This document shows, piece by piece, positions 45,366 through 56,098 of a stretch of DNA of 64,000 nt; the first letter of the stretch is position 1, and every line of letters starts with the position of its first letter. A program made the position numbers and the translations under genes. The stretch lies in NCBI GenBank assembly GCA_027886175.1, contig JAJNNQ010000077.1:4402001-4466000 (forward strand). The letters are read 5' to 3'. Origin of the DNA: Phylloscopus collybita (taxonomy: Eukaryota > Chordata > Aves > Passeriformes > Phylloscopidae). The notes under the pieces are model-generated. The model was not told the DNA's origin and searched no databases. It saw nothing but the letters and a program-made list of their open reading frames with translations.

Positions 45366-46249
45366 CTGGCACAGGTGACCTTGAGGCTCTGCAGGGCTCA
45401 GGCCCAGGGGCTGTGCCAGAGTCAGGGCTGAGCTGACACTCTGTGGGCTGGGGCAGAGCCCAGGCAGAAATGAGCCCTGAGCCAGCAGCTCTGCACTGGT
45501 GGCCACCAGGCCCGGTGGCCAAGGGAGGCTTCTGGCCATGGCCTGGAAGCAGCTGCTGCTGCCCAGGGGCCTTTGGTGCCTCAGGCTCTCCCTGGCACAG
45601 CTCCCAGCACTGCACTCTGCACTTGTGCCTGAGCCCTTCCCTCTGCTGGGGCTGGCCTGGGGCTTTTCCTGCAGCAGGAGCTGCCCTGGTCCTGGCACAG
45701 GAAAGGCAGTTCCTGCTGGAGCAGGAGGCTCTGCCTGCAATGGGCTCAAACAGCTCCAACAAGGCCCTGTTTGCAAAGCCCCCAGGGGGAAATGAAGAAG
45801 GGGATCATGGTGCTTTGGGGGTGAAGAATGCTGAATACAGCCTGACTCCTCCATCCCAAAGTTCCACATGCTGAGAGGGAGCTGAAGCTGTGGCCGAGCT
45901 GCTCAAATCCGCAGAGAAAGCAACAACCCAGTGACACCACTGAGAGCTTCTGCAGAGCTGCTGAGCTGGCCCAGCCTGGGCACATCTGACTGACAGGGCA
46001 GCACTTCAGACTAGAAAAGCCCCATCCCAAATTTTAACTGCAGCATCTCCTGACATTTCCCTTCTTGGGGGAGTGTGGAGATTCCTCCCTGGAGTGGGGA
46101 CAGCCCTCAAGGTCACTGCCTGAGGCTGAGCTCAAGAGATTTGCCCAGGGTCATTGGTCTGGGGGAGTGACACCCATCTCTGGTTAATAACTGGTTTTGC
46201 TTTAATACAATTGCTTCAAAACTGCTTCCTAGAGCACTATCTTAAAATA
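45366..46249. other. Unassigned sequence
   Basis: GC-rich to about 46020, then more mixed. It lies where a receptor body and upstream block would be in the other copies, but I could not align it to them. Confidence 0.35.
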
Positions 46250-46640
46250 GATGTTACAGCTCACATACAGTGGAGTAAATCATTCTGATTAAAGCCTTTT
46301 TGTCTAATCATGATCATAATCAGTCATATCTATATGTCCATAAATACTTCTAGTTTGCCATCCTTAATGTTGTGGGACAAATTTGTATAAAGATTCAATT
46401 CCACCTGTATAATCCTTTAGGCATAAATCCTTGAGAAAGTCTGGGGCTGGGATTAGATCCAGGCACTCCCAGGATCCTCTCCCAGAAGGAGTTTAGAAAG
46501 CCTGGGGGTCCTGGTTTGGGTCCTTTGTGAACCTCGTGACCCAACAGGAGCTTCTCGAATAAACTTTGCCTGAAGGTGCCACTGTGCCCATGACAGGAAC
46601 CCCTGTGAGTGTCTGTGACATCCCAGCTCTTTGGCAGCCT
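46250..46640 (+). mobile_element. Possible LTR remnant
   Basis: Starts TGTTACAGCTCACATAC. It has a TATAAA at 46386-46391 and an AATAAA at 46558-46563 about 170 bases later, the spacing expected of an LTR U3/R. The 3' terminus and target duplication are not visible. Confidence 0.35.
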
Positions 46641-46950
46641 GGACACTCCTGGCATGTCCCCATGGAGCCCCTGGGAGTGTCGGTGACCTTGCTGTTCTTT
46701 AGGAGCACAGGGATGTCACCACTGGACTCCTGCCACTGCCTGGGACAAATTGGCTCCTTGGCAGGGCACAGACACCTCTGTTGTCACTCTGCAGCCCTGG
46801 GACTCTCACCTCATGACCCTTAGGAAGATGAAGGAGCCCTGGGATGTCACCACAAAGCCCCTGTGACTGAATGTGACCAAAGAGATCTTCAGGAGCCCAG
46901 AGACCCCTCAGATGCCACCATGGAGCCCCTGTGCCTGCACGTGAGCTCAC
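46641..46950. repeat. Degenerate tandem repeat with CAGGGATGTCACCAC words
   Basis: GGGATGTCACCAC or GATGCCACCATGGA, followed by CCCCTGTGACTG-type words, recurs at spacings of roughly 60-130 bases. Weakly periodic. Confidence 0.45.
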
Positions 46951-47230
46951 AGCTCTTGTGCAGCTGGAAACCCCTGGAATCTCTTCAATCTGCTCTGCTG
47001 AGGATGGATCCTCAGCAACTTGGAGGTTCCCTGATGAATTTTTGCTCTCCAGAGGCTTGTTCGGTCTTCAGCTCTGCAGTTCAGGAATTCAGTGCCAAAG
47101 GCTCATTAACATTGCAAAGCACTGTAACAAGAAAAGCCCCTGAGAGTAATTTCATTTCAAGTCTTCAATTCTTCTGTGGAGAATTGTACAGATGTCAGCA
47201 GTGGATTCAAAGAGAATATACTATATTTTT
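46951..47230 (-). repeat. Diverged inverted copy of the 413-bp unit
   Basis: GAGGATGGATCCTCAGC, CTCCAGAGGCTTG and TTCAATTCTTCTGTGG match, in reverse complement and order, words at 22750-22940. Confidence 0.55.
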
Positions 47231-47339
47231 TAAAAATGCAGGGGCATTTTTGGTCGTTTTTTGTCAGATTATACCCTTTTGTGACCCAGAGATGGAGCAA
47301 CTGAGAGGCGTTTTAAAAACTTTTATTCCGTTTTCAGTC

Positions 47340-48145
47340 TCGTGTTAAGGGTGAGACAGTACAGATGTTACAATCCATGCCATCATAATCAGAAGCCAAC
47401 TATTTCCTAATAACATTATAAGTGTTTCTTGGCCTATCAGCTTTTGCCACACAATGCCCTAAAGCAAATCATCTAAAATCACCCCTCATGGGCCCTGCTA
47501 CAATGTAGCTTGCATGGTTCTATTTCTCCAAAGTATCTCGTGTTATTTGCAAGGCCATCCCTTGAAACTTGTTTCTTGTTCCGTTTCCCTCTCAACAATG
47601 TCTGTCCTATTCCATGGCATTTCTAAGTCAGCATTTCTTCTCTCAAGGTTTGCCTACAGATGCACATTATGTGAGCCTTCTGTCAGGCTTTGAGAACTCT
47701 CTACAAATCCATTTTCCACATTTCCCCTTCTCACTTGAGTGGAAAAGACTTCTTTGATGGCCCTATTCATCGTTTGCCATGCACAATGAAGTACACAAGG
47801 CACTGTCACCAACATTGTCACTATAACAATCAATGCATATAAACCTGTTTTGCAAAGCTCGTCTAGCCAAGGTGCAAAGCTTCAAACAAGTCATCCAACC
47901 ATGATCTATCCTCTGCTTTAATTTGATTAGCCAAAACTCTCAGTTTTTGAAGTTGTTTGGGGAGGGATTCTGAATAGTCAGACAAATTCAAAGAAGACAG
48001 TCATTGAGGACTCTCTTAAAAATACCCATCCTATTCCATGGCATTTCTAAGACAGCATTTCTTATCTCAAGGTTTGCCTAGAGATGCCCATTATGAGAGC
48101 CTTCAGTCAGGCTTTGAGAATTCTCTACAATCCATTTCCCACAGT
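47340..48145 (-). mobile_element. ERV remnant: env transmembrane end plus LTR start
   Basis: On the minus strand, from about 48000 down to 47730, translated segments match the C-terminal part of a gammaretrovirus-like Env transmembrane subunit: an ANQIKAEDRSWLDDLF stretch, then a hydrophobic membrane span. They are broken by frameshifts and stops. A purine-rich tract (GAGAAGGGGAAATG) and an LTR-like start TGTGGAAAATGG follow at about 47725. The first 120 bases of this LTR recur at 48010-48145, fused to the other side of env. Non-functional. Confidence 0.65.
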
Positions 48146-48925
48146 GGGGCACTTTGGCTGTGGCCCAGCTCCATCCTCCTGCGGGGCTCAGGGCCTGTTC
48201 CCGGCCATGGCCAGCCCTGCGCGGCCTCTCTGCTGGCCCAGAGCCCGGCAGAGCCCGGGGCAGGGCTGTCTGTGCAGGCCCACAGGTGCCAGGGGCTGTG
48301 CAGGAGCTGGCAGAGGCTGCCCAGCAGGGAGGCCATGGGGCACAGAGCCCCAAGGCTGCTGTGGGCCCCACGGCAGAGGGGCCCTTCCCCCCGCAATGCT
48401 CCTGTCCTGCCCTGGGCCTGCACAGGCCCTGTGGCACCATGGCTGGGCCAGCGCCGCACAAAGGGGCCACGCAGCCGCTGCCGGGGCTGACAGCAAGGCC
48501 AGGCACACACAAGGAATTGCTGCCCATGGCCTGGCCTGGGCAGGGCTGCCTGTGCCAAAGGCACAGCTCAGCTGCCCTTGGGGGCTGCAGGAAAAGTGCA
48601 GAGCCCCAAGAGCCTCCCTGGCTGTGCTGGAGACCAAGGCTGGAGGAGGGAAAGGCAGGGCTGCTGTGGGATGGGGAGGGGAGCAAATTCCAGCTTACTC
48701 TGATGTGAGGCTTAGGAAGGGCTGGAGAGAAGAGAAGCTTCACAAGCCTCAAAGTGGGGGATGTTACCAGATGAAACACCATCTCCACCTGGTGAGCACA
48801 CACAGAGCTTGTTTTTCAAATCCCACTGGCCTATGGAACTGCACAATGCCCATTTTGTAAGAAGGACAATTTGAAAGTTACCAGCTCCAGTTGTGCCAAC
48901 TTTTAGCAGTCCAGCAGGCAGTCAG
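48146..48925. other. GC-rich stretch, no gene supported
   Basis: Open frames of about 240-258 residues overlap on both strands (48084-48860 and 48078-48803) with no recognisable domain. The mutual overlap and Ala/Gly/Pro-rich content indicate composition, not coding. Confidence 0.4.
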
Positions 48926-48929
48926 GTGT

Positions 48930-49215
48930 GATTCTGGCATCACCAACTACCAGAGACTACCAAAGAGACCCCCATGACAGAAGAACACATCTGTGAAGGG
49001 GAGAGAAAATATTTTAATGATTTCAGGAAAATTATTATTGTATGTATGTTTATTTTGTGTCAGTCACTGAATATGAATGTAAAATACAGTCTGTAAGCAG
49101 GAACTTCCCTGTATTCAGCTTTGGGAGGAGTTATTCCCCCTTGTGCATCGGGCTGAATAAAGAATGCTGCTTCTTACTTCTCTCCTGGTATAAGCAGTTT
49201 CTTTTATCTTTCCCC
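48930..49215 (+). mobile_element. ERV LTR 3' part
   Basis: AATAAA at 49156-49161 is followed by GAATGCTGCTTCTTACTTC and a T-rich U5. It ends near TTTTTGGTAGCAG, which resembles a tRNA-Leu primer-binding site (TGGTAGCAG) just past an LTR. Array M7 starts immediately after. The 5' limit is uncertain. Confidence 0.5.
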
Positions 49216-50220
49216 ATTTTTGGTAGCAGTGTCAAAATGGACCCTCTCTTCCATGAAGTCCAGCAGTGTCACAATGATCGCCTTGGTTCCATGGGGCCTT
49301 AAAGTGACACAATGGCCCCTTGGTTCCATGAGACCCTGTAGTGTCATCATGATCTCCTTGGCTCTGCAGTGTCACTGTTGGATTCCTGGTTGCATGAGAC
49401 CCCAAAGTGCCACAATGGATCCTTGTTTCCATAAGGTCTCACTGTGTCACCATATTCTCCTCAGTTCAATCAGGCCCCACAGTGTCCCAATGCTCTACTT
49501 GGCCCTGCAGTTTTAAAATGGCGCTTGGTTCCATGAGGCCCTGCAGTGCTACACTGGCCCTTGGTTATACAAGACCCCACAGTGCTAAAAAGATCCCCTT
49601 GTTTTCAGGAGGCCCCTCAGTGTCACAATGGCCCCTTGGTTTCTTTTGCCTCTCAATGTCACCATGGACCGCTTGGTGCCATTGGCCTCCCCTGTGTCAC
49701 AATGGTTCCTTGATTCCATGAGCCCTTGCAGTGCCACAATGCTCTCCTTGGTTCCATGGGGCCCTGAAGTGTCACAATGACCCCTTGGTTCTATGGGGCC
49801 CCAGAGTGTCACAATGACCCCTTGGTTCCCCAGGATCACAAAGGACACTTGGTTCCATCAGGCCCCTTAGTGGTACAGTGGATTCCATGGTTCCATGAGG
49901 CCCCTCAGTGTAACAATGGTCTTCTTGGTTCTGCAGTGTTCAAATGGTTCCTTGGTTCCTTGAGGCCCCACTGTACAACAATGGTCTCCTTGGTTCCAAT
50001 GGGATCTGTACTATCACCATGGACATTTGGTTCTCTGAGGTGCCCTGTGTCACAGTGCTCTCCTTGTTTTCACAGTGTCACAAGGATCTCCTTGCTTCCA
50101 TGGGGCTCTGCTGTGCCCCAATGGCCCCTTGTTCCCATGGGGCACCCCAGTGTCACAAGGGTCTCCTTGGTTCCACAGTGTGACAATGCACCCTTGGTTC
50201 CAGGAAGCCCTGCAGTGTCA
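49216..50220 (-). repeat. 37-bp minisatellite array M7, inverted
   Basis: About 1 kb of units in the CTTGGTTCCATGAGGCCC direction, ended by a CR1 fragment. Confidence 0.88.
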
Positions 50221-50640
50221 CAATGGACATTTGCAGGGCTGGAACACCTCTGCTCTGGAGCCAGGCTGAGAGAGCTGGAGCTGTTCAGCCTGGGTGTGAG
50301 AAGGCTCCAGGGAGACATTAGAGCCCATTCCAGCACCTAAATGGGCTTGGAGAGAGCTGGAGAAGGACTTTGGACAAAGGCCTGGAGTGACAGGACAAGG
50401 GGGAATGGCCATGAGGTGAAAGAGGGCAGGTTTAGATGGAATATTGGGAAGAAATCTTCCCAGTGAGGGTGATGAGGCCCTGGCACAGGGTACCCAGAGA
50501 GGCTGCAGGCTCCCCACCTCTGGAGGTGTTCAAGGCCAGGTTGGATGGAGCAATCTGGTCCAGTGAAAGGTGTCCCTGCCCATGGCAGGAGACTGGAACT
50601 GGATGATCTTTAGAATTCCAACCCAAGCCATTCTATGACC
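50221..50640 (+). mobile_element. CR1 LINE 3' end
   Basis: Encodes ARLRELELFSLGVRRLQGD, then GNGHEVKEGRFRWNIGRN in another frame. It has the classic 3' words GTGTTCAAGGCCAGGTTGGA, CTGCCCATGGCAGG and AACTGGATGATC, and ends CATTCTATGACCC. An internal deletion separates the two parts. Confidence 0.9.
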
Positions 50641-51030
50641 CTAGATTTGCCTCTCCTGCCTTCATTTAGCAGCAGGTTGACATGTTCCTTTTGCAGCCAT
50701 TTACTGCAAACACAGCCACTGAATTCACTTTGCCCTGGATGTTGCCTGCAGCCTCCATCAGCTCCAGCTGAGCTTTGGCTTTCCTAAACACATGAACACA
50801 CGCTCAGGTCAGGTTTCTGAATTCCTCCTCCATAGCTTTTCCTCACTTCCATCTCCTGGTCGTTGTGCTGTGGCTCATCCCTGCCATTTGTCCCTGAAGC
50901 AGCACAGCCCCCCTGCCCAGCACAGGCCCCACATCCCCCCCATCAGACACAACACAGCACAGGGTGTGTTTGGGGTGGGCAAATGTTCTCCACCAGAGTG
51001 TCCATTCCAGACCTCAGTGTCCAATTCCAA
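50641..51030. other. Spacer, nothing recognised
   Basis: Mixed composition between a CR1 end and the ERV gag remnant. No supported feature. Confidence 0.4.
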
Positions 51031-51034
51031 CACC

Positions 51035-52330
51035 CACATCCCATGCCACATCTTGCAATTTATCTAAAAATTCAGAAAGGCTTTCCAAAGGACCTTGCTT
51101 AACTGTGTAAAGGACTGAGCAATTTATGGTTTTAGGTATTGCCCTCTCCATTTCTCTTATTAGAAATCATTGATAATTCTCTTATATGTCTTTATGGAGT
51201 CAATTGTTCAGATCCCAATTTGGATCCTGGAGGGGAAAAAATTCTTCAATATCCGGATTTGTTCCCCTAAAAGCATCCTCTGCTAAATCCCCTGCCATTT
51301 TCAAAATCAGGTTTTTTTCTGTTTCAGTTAAAGCTTCCAGCATTAACTGGATATCCACCCATCTAGGTTATGCTGTTTAATCATAAACCTGAATTTTTTG
51401 GCCAGACCTATCAGATCACCTCGATAGTTCTCAGCAACTTTCTCCCATGCCTCTAAATTGACTGTAGAAAAGGGCACTTTAACTGACATCCTCGTTCCCT
51501 CTGATCCCACTGCCTCTCGTAAGGGTGCTCGTATCACCCCTTTTGTTTGGCTTCTAGTTTGGGTTGCTATGGGACTACTTTGGGGAGGTGGGCTATGGGG
51601 GAAACACAACTCATCATCACTGTCACTGCTACATGGGTGTGGTGGTTTGGCAGGTGAGGGAATAGGCTGCTCAGTCTTTTCCTTTCCAAGGAGAACTGAG
51701 GTGGGGGTTAAGTGTGACAATTCTCTTAAACCCGTTTCTTCCCATCATCTACCCTGCCTTTAGGAGGTGATATGAACAGATCTGCTATCTCCTGTTCTTG
51801 CTTTTCTGCGTGATGGACTTTATCAGGCTGTGTGCACCTCTGGTTTATAGAGCAGGCATCAGAGCATTGCCTGGCTTTCCCTCTGTTAGCCTTGTTGTCT
51901 TTTTCCAAAGCTAGTACAAAGGGGTTAGAGGGAGGTCTAATCCCACAACTTCTCTGGGTGGTTTCAGAGAGAGAAGGACATATCAGCATAGGTCACCTCC
52001 TTCCATTTTTCCTCCCTTCTTAAAAATAACATCAGCTGCAATAAGGTATCAAATAATATCCAAGTCCATGGGCTCCAAATTTTTTTCCATGGACTAGAAT
52101 CACTGTCACACACTGATCATGTGCTACTTCCCAATTACAGTATCTTGGGAGCTCTGGGATACACTTGGGGCATCTAGGTCTTCTTCTGTGGGATAGACAA
52201 GACCATTTCCTTTTGCACCCTCTCCAGTGGAGAAGGACCCAACCTGGATGCCATCCTGGTTCCCAATGAAAAATTGTCAGCCCACACACAATGCAAAGGG
52301 TCACCCCTATTCATCCCCACTGCCGTGGGT
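51035..52330 (-). mobile_element. ERV gag remnant, gammaretrovirus-like
   Basis: Minus-strand segments resemble a gammaretroviral Gag in order: matrix-like pieces (52304-51726), a proline/serine-rich spacer, then the capsid start (LREAVGSEG, KVPFSTVNLEAW) at about 51540-51450. Further capsid pieces follow (LTETEKNLILKMAGDLAED, FFPLQDPNW, CSVLYTVKQGPLES) down to about 51035. Stops and frameshifts break it, and pol is absent. Non-functional. Confidence 0.7.
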
Positions 52331-53230
52331 TTCTGAAATTATCCTCAACTGGGGGTACTTCCCAGACAAAAGCCAAATGAATATTACTTCAACTTGAATA
52401 CAATCCTCTTAAAAATACATTCAGTTCAAGCCGAAACCACCTAGACAATGCTTCCCTGGATGGCCAGGCTCTTGTGGCTCAAGCCTGAGCTTCTCTGGCC
52501 ACCTTTAACAATTCACTGAGGACAAACAGCTCGTTTTAACACAAAAATTCCCAGCTTACTGCAATAATACCTGTTGACACAAGATATCACTGTTACATCA
52601 TAAATGAACTTGAGCGCACTAACCTGTTGCAATTGTAACTTTTAACACAAGATGGTAGCCTTGCCTCAAAAATACACAATAACCGGCAAAACTGTTGTGG
52701 GAAGACTAAAGCTCACTTCACACACACTCACACACTCACATTCGAGAATCGGAAAAAGGTGGCTCACCAAAATAGCAGCAATAAACAAGAATTTACCCAA
52801 TTCAGCCCCCAAACAGATGTCAACTGATTATTGGATAATTGAGACTTAAATAGCCTTGAATAGACACCATTTTAGTTCACTTTCTCGACTTGCTAGAGAC
52901 AGCTCACATCTCGTGAGTTTGTAGTAGATAAGGATAATAAATTTCAGAGTGAGACTTCAAAAACAATGTCTCCTGAGTTTTATTCCCCTGACCTGGAAGC
53001 AGGAAAGGGACAGGCAATCCCAATGTATCAGAGCACAAGAATCCTCGGATCTGAAGCAGAGGCACGTGACTAACTGAATAAAGGTGGTATTTTGTTTGTT
53101 TTAGCACCTGAGTTAGGTGTTAGGAGATCTCTTAAAGTTTTGCTTGTTGTGGAAATATCCCCATGAGTCTAAACGGAGCTGCTTTTACGTTCATTTGTCA
53201 GGCATCAGGAAGCAAGCCTCAATTGTTACA
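52331..53230 (-). mobile_element. Probable ERV leader and LTR, minus strand
   Basis: Lies directly upstream (minus strand) of the gag remnant. The minus strand has an AATAAA in the word GGGAATAAAACTCAGGAGAC (plus about 52970-52990), preceded by CACGTGCCTCTGCTTC, which fits R/U5 followed by a leader toward gag. I could not find a clear primer-binding site or LTR termini. Confidence 0.45.
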
Positions 53231-53239
53231 AAGAGGGGC

Positions 53240-53440
53240 CTCATGGAACCCAGGACACCACTGGAACACCCTGGAATCCCATGGGAGCAAGGCTCCACTT
53301 TCACCAAGTGGGGCCTCTTGGGACACAGGTGCCCCTGGGCCATGGCCAGGCCTTGTAGAAACAAGGCTCCATCATTGCACAGCACGGCCTGACGGGGCCT
53401 GGGAGGAAACTGTGTCCCAATGGATTCTGATGGAATGCAC
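53240..53440 (+). repeat. 37-bp repeat family, short degenerate piece
   Basis: GGGGCCTCATGGAACCCAGG and CTTGTAGAAACAAGGCTCC-type words show about five worn units. Confidence 0.65.
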
Positions 53441-54299
53441 CCCCTGCAGTGACCACACTCATCCACTGACCACTGCATTGATCACACCCACCTCAGTGAC
53501 CACATCCCCCTGATTGACCACTCCCCCACTGACCACACCCACCCCACTGACCACACCCAACTGACCAGACCCATCAAAATGGCCACACCCACCCCTTTGA
53601 CAACACCCTAAAATGGGCACACCTGCTCCATTGATCACATCCCTGACATTGACCACTCCTATCCCAGTGACCGCACGCCCATATCGACCACACAAACTGC
53701 AGCAACCACACCCTCCCAATGACCACACCCACCCTCCAGTGACCACACCCTAATGACCATACTGACCACACTCACCCGACTGACCACTCCTCACTGACCA
53801 CACTCCACTGACCACCCCACTGACAATAACCACTGATCATTACCACTGACCATACCCACTGACCATTACCACTGACCATACCCACTGCCCACCCCAATGA
53901 CCACACTCACTGACCACACCCGCTGCCCACCCAAACCACCACCCCCCTGAGCACACCCAATGACAACAACTCACTTACCACACCCATTGATCAACCCAAT
54001 GACCACTCCCCACTGATAACAGCCACTGACCACACCACTACCCACACCCTAGTGACCACCCCCCCCACCGATCATACCCACTGACCACACCCACTGCCCA
54101 CCATAAGGACAACCCAATGTCCACACCCATTGAGCCCACCCACTGGCTACCCTCATTGACCATCCCTCACTGACCACACCCAGTGACCACACCCACTGTG
54201 CACACCCACTGACGATGACTCCCCACTGACCACCCCACACTGTCCAACTCAATGAACAACCCCACTCACAACCCCAATGACTACACCCCAGTGACCACC
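53440..54299. repeat. CCACTGACCACACC short-period satellite
   Basis: About 860 bases of degenerate units of 12-20 bp built on CACTGACCACACCCA. Open frames through it are spurious. It ends where the LTR at 54300 begins. Confidence 0.92.
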
Positions 54300-54983
54300 T
54301 GTAAGAGACGGTCCCAAAGTCCCTCATCTGCCTCATGACCATTGCCAAGGATGAAGACTGAAAACGCCAAAAAGGACTGGGACAAAAACCTAAACCCCCA
54401 ATACAGGAGTTCTGGCCTGTCTGAGGTGGGATGTCTGCAAACCATTGTCTGCAGGTGCACTCATTGGACCAATGCATCCCCATGGGAACCCACGTGGAAA
54501 CAATGGGCACACCACAGCAGACTGGTTTTGGGCTGGTTTGTCCTGTACTTGTCCTGTACCTGTTCCCTGAGTGGACATTTGCTCTATACATGGACAAGCA
54601 CCAGAGCACTTTGTCCTGTCTCAATGCACCTGCTGTTGGTCTCCCCACCTTCTGGCCAGATGCCTGTCATTTTGGAAAGGACTATAAAGAGACCCCCTAG
54701 GATAACCTGAATTGGAGATCTCCCCACAGAAGAAGCCGTGTCTATTGGTCAGCATGCACCATGAGGGCTTCATCTCTCTGTTGGTAGCTATACCCCCTTT
54801 TCTCTCTCTTTTTCTCTCTCTCTCTCCTCGCACTCCCTTTCCCTCTGTCACATACAGTGCTGTGTGAACTTAATAAAGTGTACTGCTGCTGACAGCAAAT
54901 TGTTGTTGTCCCCTGCTGTGTCTTTTGTGCTCTGAGATCACTCGAACCATCACAACCCCCACCTGCATTAGTGGGTTGTGACA
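54300..54983 (+). mobile_element. Solo LTR, 684 bp, at a duplication boundary
   Basis: Starts TGTAAGAGACGG and ends GTTGTGACA. TATAAA is at 54683-54688 and AATAAA at 54872-54877. A pyrimidine tract of CT repeats lies at 54795-54830. A 9-bp stem (TCACAACCC at 54951-54959, GGGTTGTGA at 54973-54981) closes the end. The flanks (GACCACC and AGGGTCC) show no target duplication. Composite unit copy 3 starts at 54984. Confidence 0.75.
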
Positions 54984-55497
54984 AGGGTCCCTGGTGACAC
55001 TGCAGGATCTTGTGTGACCAGGGCTCCTCTGTGACACTGCAGCACCAAGGAATTCATGGTGGCCCTCTGAGGCCTCATGGAACCAAGAGGCCACTGTGAC
55101 ACTGCAGGGCCTTGTGGAACCATGCAGAGCATTGGGGCTGAGCAGGACCTGGTGTCATGATGGGGCCATTGTGACACTGCAGGGCCTCATGGAACCAAGG
55201 GGCCAGGGTTGCTCCTCAGGGACTCCTAGAATGAAGGAAACAGGTTTGACACCGTGGTATCCCTTGGGACCAAGAGGCCATTGTGACCCTGGGGAACCAG
55301 GGAGAACATTGCTGCACTGCCAGACCTCCTGGAACCAAAGATCCATTGTGACACTGCAGGGCCCAAGGATCCAAGGGACTTTGTGACACCAAGGGGTCCC
55401 ATGGAACCCAAGGGACATTGTGACACTGGGAGGCCTCATGGAATCATGGAGACTATTGTGACACTCTAGGGCCTCATGGAACCGTGGTGACACCAGG
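54984..55497 (+). repeat. 37-bp minisatellite array M8
   Basis: Unit-for-unit counterpart of 12347-12858, including the CACCAAGGAATTCATGGTGG variant. Confidence 0.9.
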
Positions 55498-56098
55498 TTG
55501 GCTGGAAGTGTGGATCTGCTGGAGGGCAGGAGGGCTCTGCAGAGGGCCCGGGACAGGCTGGATCCAGGGCCCAAATCCAACAATGTCAGCTTGAACAAGA
55601 CCAAGAATCAGGTCCTGCACTTCGGCCACAACAACCCCTGCAGTGCTACAGGCTGGGGACAGAGTGGCTGGACAGCAGACAGGCAGAAAGGGACCTGGGG
55701 CAATGATGGACAGCAGGCTGGACATGAGGCAGCAGTGTGCCCAGTGGCCAAGAAGTCCACTGGCTCCTGGCCTGGATCAGGAATGGTGTGGCCAGCAGGA
55801 GCAGGGCAGGGATTCTTCCCCTGTGCTCAGCACTGGTTGGGCAGCACCTCGAGTGCTGTATCCAATTCTGGGACCCCCAATTTAGAAAGGACATGGAGGG
55901 GCTGGAGCGTGTCCAGAGGGGCAAGAAGGCTGGTGAGGGGTCAGGAACACAAGTCGTGTGAGGAGAGGCTGAGGGAACTGGGGTTGTTTATCCTGGAGAA
56001 GAGGAGGCTCAAGGGAGACAAGGCAGTCTCAGGGCACAGGTTGGACTTGATGATGTCCAAGGTCTTTTCCAACCTTGCTGATTCTGTGATTCTCTGAA
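55498..56098 (+). mobile_element. CR1 LINE fragment, copy 3 unit
   Basis: Same ORF2 region and same end points as 12859-13462. It includes the CR1-like terminal GATTCTGTGATTCTCTGAA. The shared breakpoints show it was copied by segmental duplication, not by separate insertion. Confidence 0.88.

Noticed and set aside
50221..50640. Protein-coding gene from CR1 frames (also 30112-30576 and 55498-56097)
   Set aside because: These are truncated, frameshifted pieces of a LINE reverse transcriptase or endonuclease.
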